From the NCBI GenBank assembly GCA_018263655.1, contig JAANWY010000317.1:1-18051 (forward strand): 18,051 bases of DNA. Direction: 5' to 3'. Shown one piece after another: positions 7,098-14,378 of the stretch (within the stretch, counting starts at the first letter, position 1; each line of letters opens with the position of its first letter). The translations under genes and the position numbers were made by a program. Origin of the DNA: Anaerolineales bacterium. Lineage in GTDB: Bacteria > Chloroflexota > Anaerolineae > Epilineales > JAANWY01. The notes under the pieces were generated by a model. It was not told the origin of the DNA. It worked only from the letters and a program-made list of their open reading frames with translations, and searched no databases.

Positions 7098-7793
7098 ATG
7101 AGCATTTCACAAGAACCCCTTACGAGTACTGACTTCGAGAGGCTTCAGGAGAAGGATCAAGTCTTGCTGAGCGAGAAGGCTTATCGCCAGATCAAGCACA
7201 AGATCGCTACTTTGGCCCTTCCCCCTTCCTCCCTCATCAACGAACCAGAACTGAGGGAGGAGCTGGGCATCGGTCGCACGCCGATTCGCGATGCGCTGCG
7301 CCGGCTGGAAGTCGAGAACCTGGTCACGATCATCCCCCGACGGGGGACGTTCGTGTCCGATCTCAGTATTACGAACTTGCAGGCGCTCGCCGAAATACGC
7401 GTGGAGTTGGAGGGATTGGCGGCTCGCCTGGCCGCCGGCCGGATAGACGACGAACAGCTCGCCCACATGGAGGCCTTGTTTGAGGGTTTCGACGAGGTCA
7501 TCGTTGAAGGCGGCAACAAGGCCCTCATGAACTGCGATAAGCAGTTTCACTACCTGGTTTACGAAGCGGCCGACAATGAGTTCATGGAGGACGTACTTGA
7601 CCAGCTCTATACCCTGAGCCTGCGCCTGTGGTATCTGGTGCTGGATAGACTGGATCAAGAGGTAGTGAAGGAGGCAATCGGAGAGCATCTGAAGATTATC
7701 GAAGCGTTTGGGGAAAGGGATGGCGCCAGGGCCGAGAAGGAAATGCAGCGACATGTCGTGGGGTTCCAAAAGCAGATGAGAGCGGAATTGTGA
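7098..7793 (+). CDS. GntR-family transcriptional regulator, FCD (FadR) subfamily
   Basis: 231-residue DNA-binding regulator. An N-terminal winged helix-turn-helix (about residues 25-90: AYRQIKHKIA, ELREELGIGRTPIRDALRRLE, IIPRRGTFV) is followed by an all-helical FCD ligand domain (about 95-225). The usual metal ligands of FCD proteins are visible: D147 and H151 in DKQFH, H197 in GEHLK and H219 in QRHVV. Such proteins bind small carboxylates or amino-acid-like ligands and repress adjacent catabolic genes. It sits between the hyuA-mttB-dao operon and the third mttB, so it plausibly controls one or both. A palindrome at 6894-6907 is the nearest candidate operator. The ATG start has no obvious Shine-Dalgarno. 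Confidence 0.93.
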   Translation: MSISQEPLTSTDFERLQEKDQVLLSEKAYRQIKHKIATLALPPSSLINEPELREELGIGRTPIRDALRRLEVENLVTIIPRRGTFVSDLSITNLQALAEIRVELEGLAARLAAGRIDDEQLAHMEALFEGFDEVIVEGGNKALMNCDKQFHYLVYEAADNEFMEDVLDQLYTLSLRLWYLVLDRLDQEVVKEAIGEHLKIIEAFGERDGARAEKEMQRHVVGFQKQMRAEL

Positions 7794-7802
7794 GGGTAGA
7801 TT

Positions 7803-8179
7803 AAGAAACCGGGTTTGTTGAATGTTGATGTGAGTAAGGCGTAAGCGTTCGGGGGGCAACCCATGGAGCATTCCCTTCGATAGGCCCTTCGACAGGCCCT
7901 TCGACAGGCTCAGGACGCCGCTCAGGACGCCGCTTGAGTAGACCGAGGCGAAGCCGAGGTCGTATCGAAGCGACGTCCTGAGTTCGTCGAAGGGGGTGCG
8001 GCTTGTTCGAAGAATCGTCGCAAACCCGCACCCCCTTCGACTGGGCTCAGGACGTCGCTTCGATACGGTCTCCACTTCGTTTCGACCTACTCAGGATGCT
8101 AGTCCTGATACCCCCTGAACGGTTACGTTTGTGGCTCTGGCCCACTCGATTTGTGCAGGATGAACAGACCTGGTTTCTT
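7803..8179. repeat. Giant imperfect hairpin (about 380 bp) filling the gntR-mttB3 gap
   Basis: This segment covers the 415-base gap between gntR and mttB3, which holds no convincing gene. The outer ends are AAGAAACCGGGTTTG (7803-7817) and its near-complement CAGACCTGGTTTCTT (around 8165-8179). Further in, CGTAAGCGTTCGGGGGG faces CCCCCTGAACGGTTACG. The core is the strongest part: 7961-8001 pairs with 8026-8067 over about 41 bases with a few mismatches and one indel around a 24-base loop. GTAGACCGAGGCGAAG also faces a related word after 8067. The left arm carries extra tandem repeats (7873-7932). It looks like a composite non-coding repeat element. Confidence 0.6.
7873..7932 (+). repeat. Tandem 12-bp repeats within the giant hairpin
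   Basis: CCCTTCGAYAGG is repeated three times (7873-7884, 7885-7896, 7897-7908; the first copy has T instead of C) and is followed by two perfect copies of CTCAGGACGCCG (7909-7932). The words resemble short interspersed CTTCGACAGGCTCAGG repeats known from many environmental bacterial genomes. Confidence 0.85.
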
Positions 8180-8208
8180 GTTTTGTGACTTTCTGAAAGG
8201 AGTTCCCG

Positions 8209-9738
8209 ATGAGTGACGAGAGACGAGAGCGCCGGCCGCGACGCCGACGGCGTGAACGACGCGCCGGCCGCGAGGCTGCCCAACAGGAGATGCATCCGAT
8301 CTCCTATGACCTGCCAGTCTACGAATTCCTCGACGCCGGCGGTGTAGAGCGTCTGCATCAGGCGTCCATGCACATCCTGTCCGAATTCGGCATTGATTTC
8401 TACGACGAGGAAGTTCGCGGTATCCTCGGGGAACACGGCGCCGATGTGCGCGGGGATACAGTTCACTTCGAGCCGGCCTTAATCGAAGAGTATGTGAGCA
8501 AAGCCCCGAGCCAATTCACCCAATTAGCGCGCAATCCGGACAACAGCGTCGTCCTTGGTGGCAATCAGATAGTCTTTGCCCCCGTGTATGGCCCTCCTTT
8601 CGTGCTCGATCTCGAGGGCGAACGCCGTGAGGCGTTGCTGGAAGACTTCGTCAACTTTGTGAAGCTATCCTACCTCAGCCCTTACATTCACCATTCGGGG
8701 GGCACGGTGGTCGAGCCGACGGATGAGCCGGAGGACACACGCCACCTGGACATGCTCTTCAGCCACATCAAATACAATGACAAGGCCTTCATGGGCTCGG
8801 TGATGTCGGGGGAGAACGCCGCTGACAGCGTGAAGATGGCCGAAATCCTGTACGGCGAAGAGGAGGTCCGCCAGCATCCGGCGCTGATATCGCTGATCAA
8901 CGTCAGCAGCCCGCGCCGCTATGACGAGCGGATGCTGGATGCGCTCAAAATCTACGCCCGCGCACGCCAAGCGCTGGTCGTCACCCCCTTCATCTTGGCC
9001 GGCGCTATGGGGCCCACCACCATCGCCGGCACGCTGGTGCAACAGAACGCCGAGGCGCTGGCCGGCATTGCCTTGATCCAGATGATCGAGCCCGGTGCGC
9101 CCGTCGTCTACGGCTCGTTCTTGACCAACGTCGATCTCAAGAGCGGTGCGCCGGTTTTCGGATCGCCCGAGAGCCAGATTGGCCTCTACACCAGTGCGCA
9201 GCTCGCCCGACACTACGGGCTGCCCTTCCGGGGCGGCGGCATGTTCGCCAGCTCGAAGATCCCCGACGCGCAGGCGGCCTACGAATCGGTCATGGTGATG
9301 CTGCCGACCGTCATGGCGCGGACGAACTTCGTGCTCCACGCCGCCGGCTGGCTGGAGAACGGTCTCGTCTCCAGCTACGAGAAATTCGTCCTCGACTGCG
9401 AGATCCTCGGCATGCTCCACACCTGGGCCGAAGGGTTGGACCTTTCGGACGAGGCGCTGGCCCTCGAGTCTATCGGCGAGGTGGAGCCTGGCGGACACCA
9501 CCTGGGGACCGAACACACCATGCGTCACTACCGTGATGCTTTCTACCAGGCTGAGCTCTTCGACTACCGGTCGGTTGAGGATTGGGAGGATGCCGGTGCC
9601 GAGGATACCTATGCCCGCGCCAACAAGAAAGTCAAAGAGTTGCTGGCCAGCTACGAGCCACCAGAGCTCGATCCGGCTGTTGAAGAAGAGCTAGTCGACT
9701 ACGTGGAGCGCCGCAAAGTTGAGCTACGTCTCACTTGA
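8209..9738 (+). CDS. MttB-family (trimethylamine methyltransferase-like) corrinoid methyltransferase, divergent third copy
   Basis: 509-residue non-pyrrolysine MttB homologue (no internal amber codon), clearly distant from the two copies upstream. Family blocks: LHQASMHILSEFGIDFYDEEVR, seen as HILSEFGIDF; GAMGPTTIAGTLVQQNAEALAG; EPGAPVVYGSF; FGSPESQIGLYTSAQLARHYGLPFRGGG; SSKIPDAQAAYESV; VLHAAGWLENG; and VEPGGHHLGTEHT. About 30 extra N-terminal residues contain a very basic run (RRERRPRRRRRERR) before the domain starts near HPISYDLP; similar arginine-rich heads occur in part of this family. ATG 8209 has AAAGGAG (8196-8202) 6 bases upstream. A rho-independent-type terminator follows at 9744, so it is probably a single-gene unit. 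Expected role: methyl transfer from an N-methylated compound to a corrinoid protein that is not encoded here. Confidence 0.92.
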   Translation: MSDERRERRPRRRRRERRAGREAAQQEMHPISYDLPVYEFLDAGGVERLHQASMHILSEFGIDFYDEEVRGILGEHGADVRGDTVHFEPALIEEYVSKAPSQFTQLARNPDNSVVLGGNQIVFAPVYGPPFVLDLEGERREALLEDFVNFVKLSYLSPYIHHSGGTVVEPTDEPEDTRHLDMLFSHIKYNDKAFMGSVMSGENAADSVKMAEILYGEEEVRQHPALISLINVSSPRRYDERMLDALKIYARARQALVVTPFILAGAMGPTTIAGTLVQQNAEALAGIALIQMIEPGAPVVYGSFLTNVDLKSGAPVFGSPESQIGLYTSAQLARHYGLPFRGGGMFASSKIPDAQAAYESVMVMLPTVMARTNFVLHAAGWLENGLVSSYEKFVLDCEILGMLHTWAEGLDLSDEALALESIGEVEPGGHHLGTEHTMRHYRDAFYQAELFDYRSVEDWEDAGAEDTYARANKKVKELLASYEPPELDPAVEEELVDYVERRKVELRLT

Positions 9739-9743
9739 ACGCG

Positions 9744-9769
9744 CACCCACATCTGTAGATGGGTGTTTT
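9744..9769 (+). terminator. Rho-independent terminator after mttB3
   Basis: CACCCACATCT (9744 region) and AGATGGGTG form a hairpin with one bulge and a two-base loop, followed directly by TTTT (9766-9769), six bases after the mttB3 stop codon. The rest of the gap to 9843 shows nothing clear. Confidence 0.7.
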
Positions 9770-9843
9770 CACGGAGATGGGAAGCCGCCGGCGCGAGCTA
9801 CATCCACACGACATCCGGTTCCTAATACCCAATATCCAACGCT

Positions 9844-10338
9844 ATGAGCGTCAGAAACTGGATCCACAATCGACCGCACGCGCTAGAAATCGTGTATCAA
9901 TTTACCGAGTGGGTCTTCTACCGGCTCGACCCGCTGTTCGCACGCATCGGTTATGATCGGACTGATCGGCTGATTCGGCCGGCAGAAGAACTGGGCAAGA
10001 AGCTGACGTTCGACTGCCGGATGTGCGGCCAGTGCATCTTGCACTCGACCGGTATGACCTGTCCCATGACGTGTCCCAAGAACTTGCGCAACGGACCGTG
10101 CGGCGGTGTCCGATCCAACGGCCACTGCGAGGTCAAACCCGAGATGAAGTGCGTGTGGGGCGAGGCGTACGAGCGCTCGCTCGACATGTCGGTGTACGGT
10201 CATGAGATGACGATGTTGCAGCCGCCCGTCAACCGCCGGCTGGAAGGCACGTCGGCGTGGGTAAATATGCTCACTGGCGTGGACAAAGAAGTGCCAGAAG
10301 GCTGGGTTTCCGTCGAAGAGCTGAGTGCAACTGCTTGA
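9844..10338 (+). CDS. metV: Methylenetetrahydrofolate reductase C-terminal-domain protein (MetV-like)
   Basis: 164-residue cysteine-rich protein of the MTHFR_C type, the partner of MetF in MetVF-type methylene-THF reductases of acetogens and relatives. Eight cysteines sit at about residues 58, 61, 64, 73, 77, 86, 95 and 103 in the pattern FDCRMCGQC, TCPMTCPKNLRNGPCGG and GHCEVKPEMKCVW, suited to binding zinc and/or Fe-S clusters. The stop (TGA 10336-10338) is directly followed by the ATG of metF, indicating translational coupling and a joint complex. The ATG at 9844 has no clear Shine-Dalgarno, so a slightly later start is possible. In this context the MetV/MetF pair could run toward oxidation of methyl-THF derived from MttB-dependent demethylation (inference). 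Confidence 0.82.
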   Translation: MSVRNWIHNRPHALEIVYQFTEWVFYRLDPLFARIGYDRTDRLIRPAEELGKKLTFDCRMCGQCILHSTGMTCPMTCPKNLRNGPCGGVRSNGHCEVKPEMKCVWGEAYERSLDMSVYGHEMTMLQPPVNRRLEGTSAWVNMLTGVDKEVPEGWVSVEELSATA

Positions 10339-11370
10339 ATGAGAAACGATATGACAGACACTCAACGACGGATGAAATCCGGCTCCCGCCTAGAACGCGT
10401 CCTGCGTTCCGGTCGTTTCGCCGTGACGGCCGAACTCAATCCACCCGACAGCGCTGATCCTGGAGCGGTCTACGATGCCGCGCTAGTGCTGGCCGAGGTG
10501 GCCGATGCCATCAACGCCACCGATGCGTCGGGCGCGAATGTGCACATGTCCAGCGTCGCTATCTGTGCATTGCTGACCCGCGCCGGCTACGAGCCCGTGC
10601 TGCAGATCGCCTGCCGCGATCGCAATCGCATCGCCATCCAGGGCGATTTGCTGGGCGCGGCGGCCATGGGCGTGCGCAACGTCCTCTGCCTGACGGGCGA
10701 CGACGTGACGGCCGGCGACCAGCCGCAAGCCAAGCGCGCGTTTGACTTCGACTCGATCCAGCTCCTGCGTACGGCACGCATCATGCGCGACAAAGGCATG
10801 TTTCTCAGCGGCCGCAGGCTGGATGTTCGACCGAAGCTGTTCCTTGGCGCGGCGTCCAACCCGTTCGTGCAACCCTACGACTGGCGCCCCAAGCGACTGG
10901 CCAAAAAAATCGAGGCCGGCGCCGACTTCATCCAGACTCAGTACTGCTTCGACGTACCACGCTTTCAGAAGTTCATGCAGCAGGTGCGCGACATGGGACT
11001 GCACAAGCGGGTGTACATCCTGGTCGGCGTGGGCCCTCTGCGCTCAGACCGCGCGGCTGAGTTCATACGCACCAAAGTCCCAGGCGTCGAAATCCCCGAC
11101 GAGATCGTCGAGCGGCTGCGCAAAACGCCGACGGAGAAGAAACAAGAAGAGGGCAAGCGCATCTGTATCGAGATCATCCAACAGGTGCGTGAAATTGAAG
11201 GTGTGGCCGGCGTCCACGTGATGGCCTATCGGCAGGAGGAGCTGGTGGCAGACATCATCGAGGAGGCCCGCTTACTGCCACGCCGCAAGCGACAGGACGT
11301 GCCGCGCAAGACAGAAGGTGAACAAGAGATGTTAGAGCAACGCGCGAGCACAGCGCGAACTGAGCAGTAG
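10339..11370 (+). CDS. metF: Methylenetetrahydrofolate reductase (MetF)
   Basis: 343-residue TIM-barrel flavoprotein that interconverts 5,10-methylene-THF and 5-methyl-THF. Visible blocks: VTAELNPP, with the catalytic glutamate equivalent (E31, FEFFPP in E. coli MetF); INATDASGANVHMSS; CLTGDDVTAGDQP; the FIQTQYCFD strand; and VYILVGVGPLRS. It is longer than E. coli MetF mainly because of a charged C-terminal tail after about residue 310 (RRKRQDVPRKTEGEQ). Starts at 10339 or 10351 (MRNDM) are both possible; 10339 directly abuts the metV stop. Electron donor unknown: a MetV partner suggests electron transfer through an additional subunit rather than NADH alone, as in acetogenic MetVF systems (family knowledge). 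It is probably co-transcribed with metV. Confidence 0.92.
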   Translation: MRNDMTDTQRRMKSGSRLERVLRSGRFAVTAELNPPDSADPGAVYDAALVLAEVADAINATDASGANVHMSSVAICALLTRAGYEPVLQIACRDRNRIAIQGDLLGAAAMGVRNVLCLTGDDVTAGDQPQAKRAFDFDSIQLLRTARIMRDKGMFLSGRRLDVRPKLFLGAASNPFVQPYDWRPKRLAKKIEAGADFIQTQYCFDVPRFQKFMQQVRDMGLHKRVYILVGVGPLRSDRAAEFIRTKVPGVEIPDEIVERLRKTPTEKKQEEGKRICIEIIQQVREIEGVAGVHVMAYRQEELVADIIEEARLLPRRKRQDVPRKTEGEQEMLEQRASTARTEQ

Positions 11371-11402
11371 CAAGAAGTATCGGGGTCATCGTCCCATTCA
11401 TC

Positions 11403-11432
11403 CGAAGGCAACCGAAGGCAACCGAAGGCAAC
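11403..11432 (+). repeat. Three tandem copies of a 10-bp unit
   Basis: CGAAGGCAAC is repeated perfectly three times (11403-11412, 11413-11422, 11423-11432) in the 88-base gap between metF and the CBS gene, just before the AAGGAG ribosome binding site. A variable-number repeat here would alter leader length. Confidence 0.9.
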
Positions 11433-11458
11433 TTGCTCAAGAAGAAAGGAGTCCACTC

Positions 11459-11899
11459 ATGATCACTGTGAGACAGCTTCTGGAACGCAAAGGGTACGAC
11501 ATCTGGTCTATCGCACCCGATGCATCAGTGTATGATACAGTCAGGCTGATGGCCGACAAGAACGTGGGCGCTCTGATGGTCGTCGAGGGCCCGAAACTGG
11601 TGGGCGTCGTCTCAGAACGCGATGTTGCCAGAAAGATTGTGCTGCAGGAACAACACTCCAAGCACATACCGGTCGAGAAGATCATGACTTCAAATGTACT
11701 TTGCATCCACCCGGAGCAGACGATTGAAGAGTGCATGGCGTTGATGACGGATAAGCGCATCCGGCATCTGCCCGTCATTGAAGAAGACGAGGAGTTGATT
11801 GGCGTGATTTCCATCGGCGACGTGGTCAAGGCCGATATCGCTGACAAAGAGTTCATCATCGAGCAACTCGAGACCTTCATCACAGGAAGACAAGTATAG
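11459..11899 (+). CDS. Two-CBS-domain protein
   Basis: 146-residue stand-alone protein made of two CBS motifs (about residues 8-65 and 75-135) forming one Bateman module. Visible strand and turn signatures are LMADKNVGALMVVEGPKLVGVVSERDVARKI (marked by GALMVVEG and GVVSERDVAR) and the second copy RIRHLPVIEEDEELIGVISIGDVV. Such proteins sense adenine nucleotides such as AMP, ATP or S-adenosylmethionine and act as regulators of partners. No catalytic domain is present. ATG 11459 has a good AAGGAG upstream. It lies between metF and fhs, so an energy- or SAM-sensing role in one-carbon flow is plausible but not shown. Confidence 0.92.
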   Translation: MITVRQLLERKGYDIWSIAPDASVYDTVRLMADKNVGALMVVEGPKLVGVVSERDVARKIVLQEQHSKHIPVEKIMTSNVLCIHPEQTIEECMALMTDKRIRHLPVIEEDEELIGVISIGDVVKADIADKEFIIEQLETFITGRQV

Positions 11900-12023
11900 A
11901 TGTTCCAGACGTTGACGATTGGACCGGATGTAGACCTGACTTGGACTAAAATAGGACCCTGATGTGTTATATATATAGGGTGGCTACTCAGGCACTTCGT
12001 GTCTACACAAGAAGAGACTGGAA

Positions 12024-12067
12024 AAATGGGGTCGCTGGGGGGCGGCCGCCCCCCAGCGACCCCATTT
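12024..12067. repeat. Perfect loop-free 44-bp palindrome
   Basis: The left 22 bases, AAATGGGGTCGCTGGGGGGC plus GG, are the exact reverse complement of the right 22; the centre is CGG|CCG at 12045/12046. All 22 pairs match. It could extrude as a cruciform or act as a hairpin in RNA or single-stranded DNA. Confidence 0.95.
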
Positions 12068-12096
12068 CTCAACTGCGAGGGCAATAGCCTGAGTAG

Positions 12097-12243
12097 CTTG
12101 ACAATGTCACATTAACATAACAGTGGCTCTTTGATCGCCGAAGGTCTCCTGACCGAGGCGAAACGGGCCCTTCGTCAGGCTCAGGACGCCGCTCGGTCAG
12201 GAGACCTTCGCCCAACGTGGGGCGGTAATGTGACATTGTCAAG
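12097..12243. mobile_element. 147-bp MITE with 18-bp terminal inverted repeats and 4-bp duplication
   Basis: CTTGACAATGTCACATTA (12097-12114) is matched exactly by its reverse complement at 12226-12243. GTAG flanks both sides (12093-12096, 12244-12247). The interior carries a second hairpin, CGAAGGTCTCCTGACCGAG (12139-12157) with its complement at 12192-12210, around a CTTCGTCAGGCTCAGGACG-type word. It has no coding capacity. The insertion splits the palindromic-core element, and the uninterrupted copy at 17852-18031 gives the empty site. Confidence 0.8.
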
Positions 12244-12344
12244 GTAGTTACCGTATGGGGATAGAGACCTTCTCGGATGGTTCCCCAAACGTTGTGGGTA
12301 ATCCTCAAATCATGTGCGAGCCCGATAGAGTAAAGTTCAATACA

Positions 12345-12362
12345 GTATACAGGGAGGTATAC
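12345..12362 (+). promoter_or_regulatory. fhs ribosome binding site framed by a GTATAC repeat
   Basis: GGAGG (12353-12357) lies 6 bases before the fhs ATG and sits between two copies of the self-complementary GTATAC (12345-12350 and 12357-12362). Pairing of the two would place most of the Shine-Dalgarno in a small hairpin loop. Confidence 0.4.
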
Positions 12363-12363
12363 A

Positions 12364-14151
12364 ATGCCAAACAAAGTGCCCAGTGACATCGACATCGCCC
12401 AAGCGGCCGAGATGAAGCCTATTGCCCAGATTGCGGAGCGGCTGGGCCTGGGCGGAGATGACTTGCACCTCCACGGTAAGTACAAGGCTAAGGTCAATCT
12501 GGACGTGCTGAAAAAGTTCAAAGGTCAGCCAGACGGTAAGTACATCGATGTCACAGCCATCACGCCGACACCCCTGGGTGAGGGCAAGACGACGACAGCC
12601 GTAGGCCTGACTCAAGGTATGGGCGTCATCGGCAAGAACGTCATGCTCTGTATTCGACAGCCGTCCCAGGGGCCGACCTTCAGCATCAAGGGCGGTGCAG
12701 CCGGCGGCGGCTACGCCCAAGTCGTACCCATGGAGGACTTCAACCTCCACCTGACCGGTGACATCCACGCTGTTAGCGCAGCCCACAACCTGGCCGCAGC
12801 AGCGCTGGACACCCGCCTGATGCACGAGCGCAACTATCCAGGTGACAAGTGGGCCAAACGCACGCAGAGCGAGGAGTACCCAGATGGGTATCCGCGCCTG
12901 AACATCAATCCCAATGCGATCACTTGGAACCGTGTGGTAGATGTGAACGATCGCGGGCTGCGTAATGTTGTGTCTGGCTTAGGGGGCAAGTGGGATGGCT
13001 ATCCCCGGGAAGCCGCCTTCGACATCGCTGTGGCATCGGAAGTGATGGCCATCCTGGCCTTGGTATCAGGACACGATTACCGTTCAACCTTGAAGGACCT
13101 GCGTGAGCGGCTGAGCCGGATCGTGGTGGCCTACGACTACGACGGCAACCCGGTAACAACTGAGGATCTGGGTGTGGCCGGCGCCATGACGGTGCTGATG
13201 AAGGATGCCATTCTGCCCACTTTGATGCAAACGCTGGAAGGCCAGCCGGCCTTCGTGCACGCCGGCCCCTTCGCCAACATCGCGCACGGCAACAGCTCCG
13301 TCATCGCCGACCAAGTGGCAGTGAAGCTGGCCGACTACACCATTACCGAATCGGGCTTTGGCGCCGACATCGGCATGGAGAAGTTCTTCGATATCAAGTG
13401 CCGCACGTCGGGCATTATCCCGAATGCGGTGGTCATGGTGGCCACGATTCGCGCGCTCAAGATGCACGGCGGCGGCCCGAAGGTTGTGGCCGGCTATGAT
13501 CTCGCACGCGAATACACCGAGGAAAACCTGGAACTCCTGGAGCAAGGCGCCGAGAACCTGGCGTGGAACATCAAGATCGCCAAGAAGTTCGGTATTCCGG
13601 TCGTGGTAGCCGTGAACCGCTTCCAGACCGATACGGATGCCGAGGTCGAGCTGGTGAAGCGCATCGGTGAAGAAGCCGGCGCCTATGCGACCGCCATGAC
13701 GAACCACTGGGCCGAGGGCGGACAGGGCGCTGCGGAGCTCGCCGAAGCCGTCGTGGATGCCTGCGAGCAACCATCGGACTTCGAGTTCCTATACGACGTG
13801 GAACAGCCGCTCAAGGAGAAGATTGAGACTATCACCAAAGAGATTTACGGCGCTGACGGCGTCGACTACTCTCCCCAAGCTGAGGGCCAGATTCGAACGT
13901 ACGAGAAGAGTGGATTCGACAACTTGCCGCTCTGCATGGCTAAGACACATCTCTCCCTCTCGCACAACCCGAAGCTGAAGGGCGTTCCAAAGGGCTTCAC
14001 GGTCCCGATCCGCGAGGTGCGCGCCAGCGTCGGTGCAGGCTTCATCTACCCGCTGCTGGGCACAATGAGGACCATGCCCGGACTGCCGGCCACGCCGGCC
14101 TACATGAACGTCGACATCGACGAGGACGGCCGCGTCGTAGGTTTGTTCTAA
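12364..14151 (+). CDS. fhs: Formate-tetrahydrofolate ligase
   Basis: 595-residue cytoplasmic enzyme that reversibly makes 10-formyl-THF from formate, THF and ATP. The phosphate-binding segment TPTPLGEGKTTTAVGL lies at about residues 68-82. Other family blocks: QPSQGPTFSIKGGAAGGGYAQV, marked by FSIKGGAAGGG; LTGDIHAVSAAHNL; FVHAGPFANIAHGNSS; TESGFGADIGMEKFF; and the C-terminal GAGFIYPLLGTMRTMPGLP. It is somewhat longer than the ~556-residue Moorella enzyme. ATG 12364 follows a strong GGAGG at ideal spacing. In acetogens it runs toward formyl-THF; next to demethylating MttB homologues and MetF/MetV it could run in reverse, yielding formate and ATP (inference). FolD, needed to link it to MetF, is not in the window. 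Upstream DNA is filled by repeat elements and no clear promoter was found. Confidence 0.97.
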   Translation: MPNKVPSDIDIAQAAEMKPIAQIAERLGLGGDDLHLHGKYKAKVNLDVLKKFKGQPDGKYIDVTAITPTPLGEGKTTTAVGLTQGMGVIGKNVMLCIRQPSQGPTFSIKGGAAGGGYAQVVPMEDFNLHLTGDIHAVSAAHNLAAAALDTRLMHERNYPGDKWAKRTQSEEYPDGYPRLNINPNAITWNRVVDVNDRGLRNVVSGLGGKWDGYPREAAFDIAVASEVMAILALVSGHDYRSTLKDLRERLSRIVVAYDYDGNPVTTEDLGVAGAMTVLMKDAILPTLMQTLEGQPAFVHAGPFANIAHGNSSVIADQVAVKLADYTITESGFGADIGMEKFFDIKCRTSGIIPNAVVMVATIRALKMHGGGPKVVAGYDLAREYTEENLELLEQGAENLAWNIKIAKKFGIPVVVAVNRFQTDTDAEVELVKRIGEEAGAYATAMTNHWAEGGQGAAELAEAVVDACEQPSDFEFLYDVEQPLKEKIETITKEIYGADGVDYSPQAEGQIRTYEKSGFDNLPLCMAKTHLSLSHNPKLKGVPKGFTVPIREVRASVGAGFIYPLLGTMRTMPGLPATPAYMNVDIDEDGRVVGLF

Positions 14152-14182
14152 CGTCGAGAACCTGCTGACGCTACAATTAGAA

Positions 14183-14215
14183 CAGATGGCCGCCGTTGGC
14201 GCCGGCGGCCATCTG
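14183..14215 (+). terminator. Probable terminator hairpin after fhs
   Basis: CAGATGGCCGCCG (14183-14195) pairs exactly with 14203-14215 around a 7-base loop, 31 bases after the fhs stop. No T-tract follows, so it may instead be a repeat hairpin or a 3'-end stabiliser. Confidence 0.55.
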
Positions 14216-14242
14216 CATCTAAGTAGCCCCTGCGAAGTTCTT

Positions 14243-14308
14243 TATGCTGGTCGAAGGTCTCCTGTATGCTGGTCGAAGGTCTCCTGTATGCTCGTCGAAG
14301 GTCTCCTG
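14243..14308 (+). repeat. Three tandem copies of a 22-bp unit
   Basis: The unit (14243-14264, 14265-14286, 14287-14308) starts TATGCTGGTCGAAGG and ends TCTCCTG; the first two copies are identical and the third differs by one base (GGTCG to CGTCG). The last copy runs into the left arm of the hairpin at 14300-14341. Confidence 0.9.
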
Positions 14309-14341
14309 ACCGAGACGTAGGGGGCATCGGTCGGGAGACCT
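14300..14341. repeat. GGTCTCC-type hairpin
   Basis: AGGTCTCCTGACCGA and TCGGTCGGGAGACCT face each other around a short ACGTAGGGGGCA-type centre. Related hairpins lie inside the 147-bp element (12139-12210) and inside the 89-bp element (about 14551-14590). Confidence 0.6.
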
Positions 14342-14378
14342 CGCCTAGCTTCATCTATGCGTCACCATCTCGAACAAG

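Larger units (their letters stand above)
11979..12252 (+). mobile_element. Palindromic-core repeat element, copy 1 (interrupted)
   Basis: The element runs from GGTGGCTACTCAGGC (11979-11993) to the matching inverted end, GCCTGAGTAG...TTACC (12087-12096 plus 12248-12252). The flanks (CACTTCGTG, CACAAGAAGAGAC, CTCAACTGCGAGGGCA, TAGCC) recur in inverted orientation at 17852-18031. A perfect 44-bp palindrome lies in the middle. A 147-bp element is inserted near the right end (12097-12243). Without insertion and duplication it is 123 bp. It encodes no protein. It occupies most of the 464-base gap between the CBS gene and fhs; the remainder, 11900-11978 and 12253-12351, shows no clear signal. Confidence 0.7.

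Noticed and set aside
7072..7101. A nine-codon upstream frame (ATG 7072) whose stop overlaps the gntR start in ATGA.
   Set aside because: It lacks a Shine-Dalgarno and the ATG falls at the likely -35 region; overlap can be chance.
1790..9738. Pyrrolysine-containing MttB genes.
   Set aside because: None of the three mttB frames has an internal TAG; each is read through with ordinary codons, so they are non-pyrrolysine homologues.
12253..12363. A ZTP or THF riboswitch before fhs.
   Set aside because: Such switches are often found at this gene, but I could not find their conserved core sequences here.
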